From: Candidatus Moranbacteria bacterium UBA2206
GTDB taxonomy: Bacteria > Patescibacteriota > Minisyncoccia > Moranbacterales > UBA2206
DNA: 7,251 nucleotides
NCBI GenBank assembly: GCA_002328565.1
Contig: DCUU01000023.1
Coordinates: 1 to 7,251, forward strand
Direction: 5' to 3'
The notes under the pieces: generated by a model
Databases searched by the model: none
The model's input: only the letters and a program-made list of their open reading frames with translations
Told to the model about the DNA's origin: nothing
Program-made: the position numbers and the translations under genes
Part shown: piece after piece, positions 5,324 through 7,251 of the stretch
Layout: the number at the start of each line of letters is the position of its first letter
Numbering within the stretch: position 1 is the stretch's first letter

Positions 5324-5880
5324 AAAAACAGTCTTTTGTTTCCGAAGTTATTATTGGAAACAGAATCCCTATGGATTATTTTATAACCAAGGGAGGTGGA
5401 GAAAGTGATATTACTATACATGCTGGATCATATCATTTAGCTCTTAAAGAAGCAGGAATTGAGATGTGTAATATGGTTTCTTATTCATCGATATTGCCTC
5501 ATATTGCAAAGGAAGTTAAGCAACCAAAGAATCTGACTCATGGATCAGTAATGGAAAATATTAGTGCTGTTGCTAGTGCAGAGAAAGGAAAAAGAGTTAC
5601 AGCAGGGATTGTTTTTGGTTGGTTGTATAACAAGAAAACAAAAGAAAAATTTGGTGGTTTAGTTTGTGAATATAATGGTAACGAAAAAGTATCGGTTGCA
5701 AAGGAAAGTCTTTATGCTAGTCTTGATGAGCTTTACACAAATGGTTTTAGCGAAGTGTATGATATTAAAAATATTAAATTAATAACTAAAAGTTTTATTC
5801 CCAAGAAAAGATATGGAACGGCAGTAGTAGCAATTTGCTTTCTTAATTATTTGTGTCCAATTATAAAAAGACAAAAATAA
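5320..5880 (+). CDS. pdaD: Pyruvoyl-dependent arginine decarboxylase
   Basis: Decarboxylates L-arginine to agmatine and CO2 using a covalent pyruvoyl group instead of PLP. The 186 residues fit the PvlArgDC family (archaeal PdaD, chlamydial AaxB). The N-terminal DYFITKGGGESD..HAGSYHLALKEAGIE leads to the self-cleavage site YSSILP. Cleavage is expected between Ser56 and Ser57, making a beta chain (1-56) and an alpha chain (57-186) whose Ser57 becomes pyruvoyl. Asn51, six before Ser57, and Glu117 in GLVCEYNG correspond, from memory of the Methanocaldococcus enzyme, to its active-site Asn47 and Glu109. All key residues are present, so it looks active. The ATG at 5320 keeps the full first strand; Met18 would cut into it. 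The only SD-like sequence is poorly spaced. A strong terminator follows 14 nt after the stop. No other polyamine gene is in view, so the physiological role (polyamine supply or acid tolerance) is open. Confidence 0.92.
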   Translation: MKKQSFVSEVIIGNRIPMDYFITKGGGESDITIHAGSYHLALKEAGIEMCNMVSYSSILPHIAKEVKQPKNLTHGSVMENISAVASAEKGKRVTAGIVFGWLYNKKTKEKFGGLVCEYNGNEKVSVAKESLYASLDELYTNGFSEVYDIKNIKLITKSFIPKKRYGTAVVAICFLNYLCPIIKRQK

Positions 5881-5894
5881 TCTTGAATATATAA

Positions 5895-5934
5895 AAAAAG
5901 CGAGACTGCTTAGATGAGACAGGTCTCGCTTTTT
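5895..5934 (+). terminator. Strong intrinsic terminator after pdaD
   Basis: AAAAAGCGAGAC (5895-5906) pairs perfectly with GTCTCGCTTTTT (5923-5934), 12 bp including a GC-rich core, extended by TG/CA with one bulged G. A tracts on the left arm and T's on the right mean it could act in both directions. Confidence 0.9.
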
Positions 5935-5949
5935 GATTTCTAAAATCTG

Positions 5950-5958
5950 TGTTATAAT
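5950..5958 (+). promoter_or_regulatory. Extended -10 promoter for ftsA
   Basis: TGTTATAAT is a perfect -10 with the extended TGn motif. The only -35 resemblance, TTGATT at 5933-5938, is 14 bp away and too close, so the extended -10 probably carries the promoter. The predicted start is about 5965, leaving a roughly 95-nt leader that contains the inverted repeat 5971-6029. Confidence 0.6.
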
Positions 5959-5970
5959 TTTGATAGTTGT

Positions 5971-6029
5971 AGGACTTACGCATTTGCTCGCGTCAAGATA
6001 TGCTCGTCACAATCAAACGCGCAAGTCTT
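5971..6029. repeat. 59-bp imperfect inverted repeat in the ftsA leader
   Basis: AGGACTTACGC (5971-5981) pairs with GCGCAAGTCTT (6019-6029) at 10 of 11 positions (one G-U, one A-C mismatch). After one further mismatch, TTTG (5983-5986) pairs with CAAA (6014-6017). The interior has no strong fold but holds a partial direct repeat (GCTCGCGTCA and GCTCGTCA). Size and terminal symmetry suggest a small non-autonomous mobile element or a decayed palindromic repeat. I see no clear target-site duplication and no second copy in the window. Confidence 0.55.
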
Positions 6030-6059
6030 GAATTAATAAAAACAAAATTATTTTTTACG

Positions 6060-7251
6060 ATGTCTATTTTTTCTAAAATTGCAGGACTAGGAAAGCCTTC
6101 TTCGGAATTTATAGTGTCTTTGGATATTGGCACGGAAGTGGTCAAGGTTTTAGTTTTCAAAATCGATCCGGAAACTGGCGCGGGGATAGTTCGGGGCGTG
6201 GGAAGATCTCGCCAAGGTTTGAAAGATATGCATAGCGGAGCGGTCTCGGATATCTCTGGTGTGATTGTCAATTGTCGTGAGGCAATTGCCATGGCGCAAA
6301 ATATGGCCGGTGCGAAAAAAGTTGAAAAAGCAATTATTGGTATCGCGGGGGAATTGGTCAAGGGTACTACGACTACAGTGCATTATGAAAGGATAAATCC
6401 AGAAATTCGAATTGATTTGCCAGAGTTAAAAAACATCATTCAAAAAGTTCAAAGAAAAGCTTTTGATAGAATCAGAAGTCAGCTGTCTTGGGAAACGGGA
6501 CATAGTGAGATAGAAATTGAATTGATTAATGCAGTGATTGTGGATGTTCGAATTGATGGCTATAAGGTTTCTAATCCCGTTGGATTTCAAGGTCGCGATG
6601 TTTCAATTTCCATTTTCAATGCTTATGCGCCGATGATGCATTTGGGGGCGCTCACTAAAATTGCGGAAGAGTTGAGACTTGATCTTTTGAATATCGCAGC
6701 TGAACCGTATGCAGTGGCGCGTTCGATGGGAGTAGAAGACTCTTTGGATTTTAGCGCAATTTTTATTGATATTGGCGGAGGCACAACAGATATAGCGGTA
6801 GTTAGAAACGGCGGGTTGGAAGGAACAAAAATGTTTGGATTGGGCGGAAGGGCGTTTACAAAAAGATTGGCGCAGGAATTGAATATTGGCTTTGAAGAAG
6901 CAGAAATGTTAAAAATAAAATATGCTGAAGGAAAACTAGGAAAAGATGTAAGTTTTAAAATTGAAAAAATACTCGCCGATGATTGTGATGTGTGGCTTCG
7001 CGGAATAGAATTGACCTTGTCAGAATTTTCCGAGTCAGATATTTTGCCTCATCGATTTTTTCTTTGTGGCGGAGGATCCGGACTTCCTGGGATAAAAAAA
7101 GCGCTAATGAGTTCACATTGGAGAAAAAATTTGCCTTTTGCCAAATCAATTGAGGTTGGATATTTGCAACCAAAAGATGTGGTGAATATTATTGATGAAA
7201 CGGGGCAACTCAAAGATCCGCAAGACATCACACCGATGGGATTGGCTAATC
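6060..7251 (+). CDS. ftsA: FtsA-like actin-fold cell division ATPase (3' end outside window)
   Basis: FtsA is an actin-family protein that tethers FtsZ filaments to the membrane at mid-cell. The first 397 codons are present. Seen: phosphate-1 motif SLDIGTEVVKVLV with DIGT at 22-25; GIAGELVKG at 94-101 opening the FtsA-specific 1C (SHS2) subdomain, which runs to about 178 with the VDVRIDGYKVSNPVGFQG segment; phosphate-2 motif DIGGGTTD at 237-244; FGLGGRAFTKRLAQEL; and adenosine motif CGGGSGLPG at 336-344. The 1C subdomain separates it from MreB and DnaK, and the NPVG block favours FtsA over PilM. ATG 6060 is chosen because MSIFSKIAGLG then runs straight into the first strand. An in-frame ATG at 6000 would add 20 residues, mostly encoded by the inverted repeat and the A/T-rich tract after it. 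There is no Shine-Dalgarno at either. The C-terminal membrane-targeting helix expected of FtsA lies beyond the window and cannot be checked. Confidence 0.9.
   Translation, partial: MSIFSKIAGLGKPSSEFIVSLDIGTEVVKVLVFKIDPETGAGIVRGVGRSRQGLKDMHSGAVSDISGVIVNCREAIAMAQNMAGAKKVEKAIIGIAGELVKGTTTTVHYERINPEIRIDLPELKNIIQKVQRKAFDRIRSQLSWETGHSEIEIELINAVIVDVRIDGYKVSNPVGFQGRDVSISIFNAYAPMMHLGALTKIAEELRLDLLNIAAEPYAVARSMGVEDSLDFSAIFIDIGGGTTDIAVVRNGGLEGTKMFGLGGRAFTKRLAQELNIGFEEAEMLKIKYAEGKLGKDVSFKIEKILADDCDVWLRGIELTLSEFSESDILPHRFFLCGGGSGLPGIKKALMSSHWRKNLPFAKSIEVGYLQPKDVVNIIDETGQLKDPQDITPMGLAN

Noticed and set aside
5993..6383. Minus-strand open frames of 122 and 77 codons opposite ftsA
   Set aside because: Antisense of a well-supported FtsA coding region; composition and motifs match the + strand product only.

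Overview
The window is AT-rich bacterial DNA with short intergenic gaps, all intact genes on the + strand, and a standard genetic code (all three complete genes end in TAA). The zinc-knuckle ValRS, the FtsA-like protein, dispersed two-hairpin palindromes that also sit inside genes, and a pyruvoyl-type arginine decarboxylase together suggest a Patescibacteria/CPR genome (Parcubacteria-like). That assignment is inference from protein style, not from a marker gene.

Layout. Bases 1-878 are the 3' part of pheT (PheRS beta chain), which carries three different palindromic insertions read through in frame. valS follows after 4 nt (883-3474), most likely in the same transcript. The gap 3475-3996 is crowded. 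It holds a structured stretch after valS ending in a strong intrinsic terminator (3675-3699), then a near-consensus promoter (TTGACA, 17 bp, TACAAT). Next come a roughly 140-nt transcribed segment with a long hairpin and its own terminator (candidate small RNA or tyrS leader), a second promoter-like segment, and an inverted second copy of one pheT palindrome just before tyrS. tyrS (3997-5205) is a TyrZ-type tyrosyl-tRNA synthetase. A 114-nt gap with a consensus DnaA box and a hairpin leads to pdaD (5320-5880), a pyruvoyl-dependent arginine decarboxylase with its Ser-Ser self-cleavage site. A strong terminator (5895-5934) closes this part. An extended -10 promoter and a 59-bp imperfect inverted repeat then precede ftsA (6060 to beyond the window end).

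Function. Three aminoacyl-tRNA synthetases (Phe, Val, Tyr) make this a translation block. pdaD links to polyamine/agmatine metabolism or acid tolerance and is functionally unrelated to its neighbours. ftsA begins a new transcription unit, probably for cell division. None of the four gene starts has a well-placed Shine-Dalgarno; the only strong one (3478-3483) has no gene behind it.

The most unusual signals are the set of palindromes with a shared 'two hairpins in an outer stem' plan in pheT and in front of tyrS, and the possible small RNA at 3738-3876.
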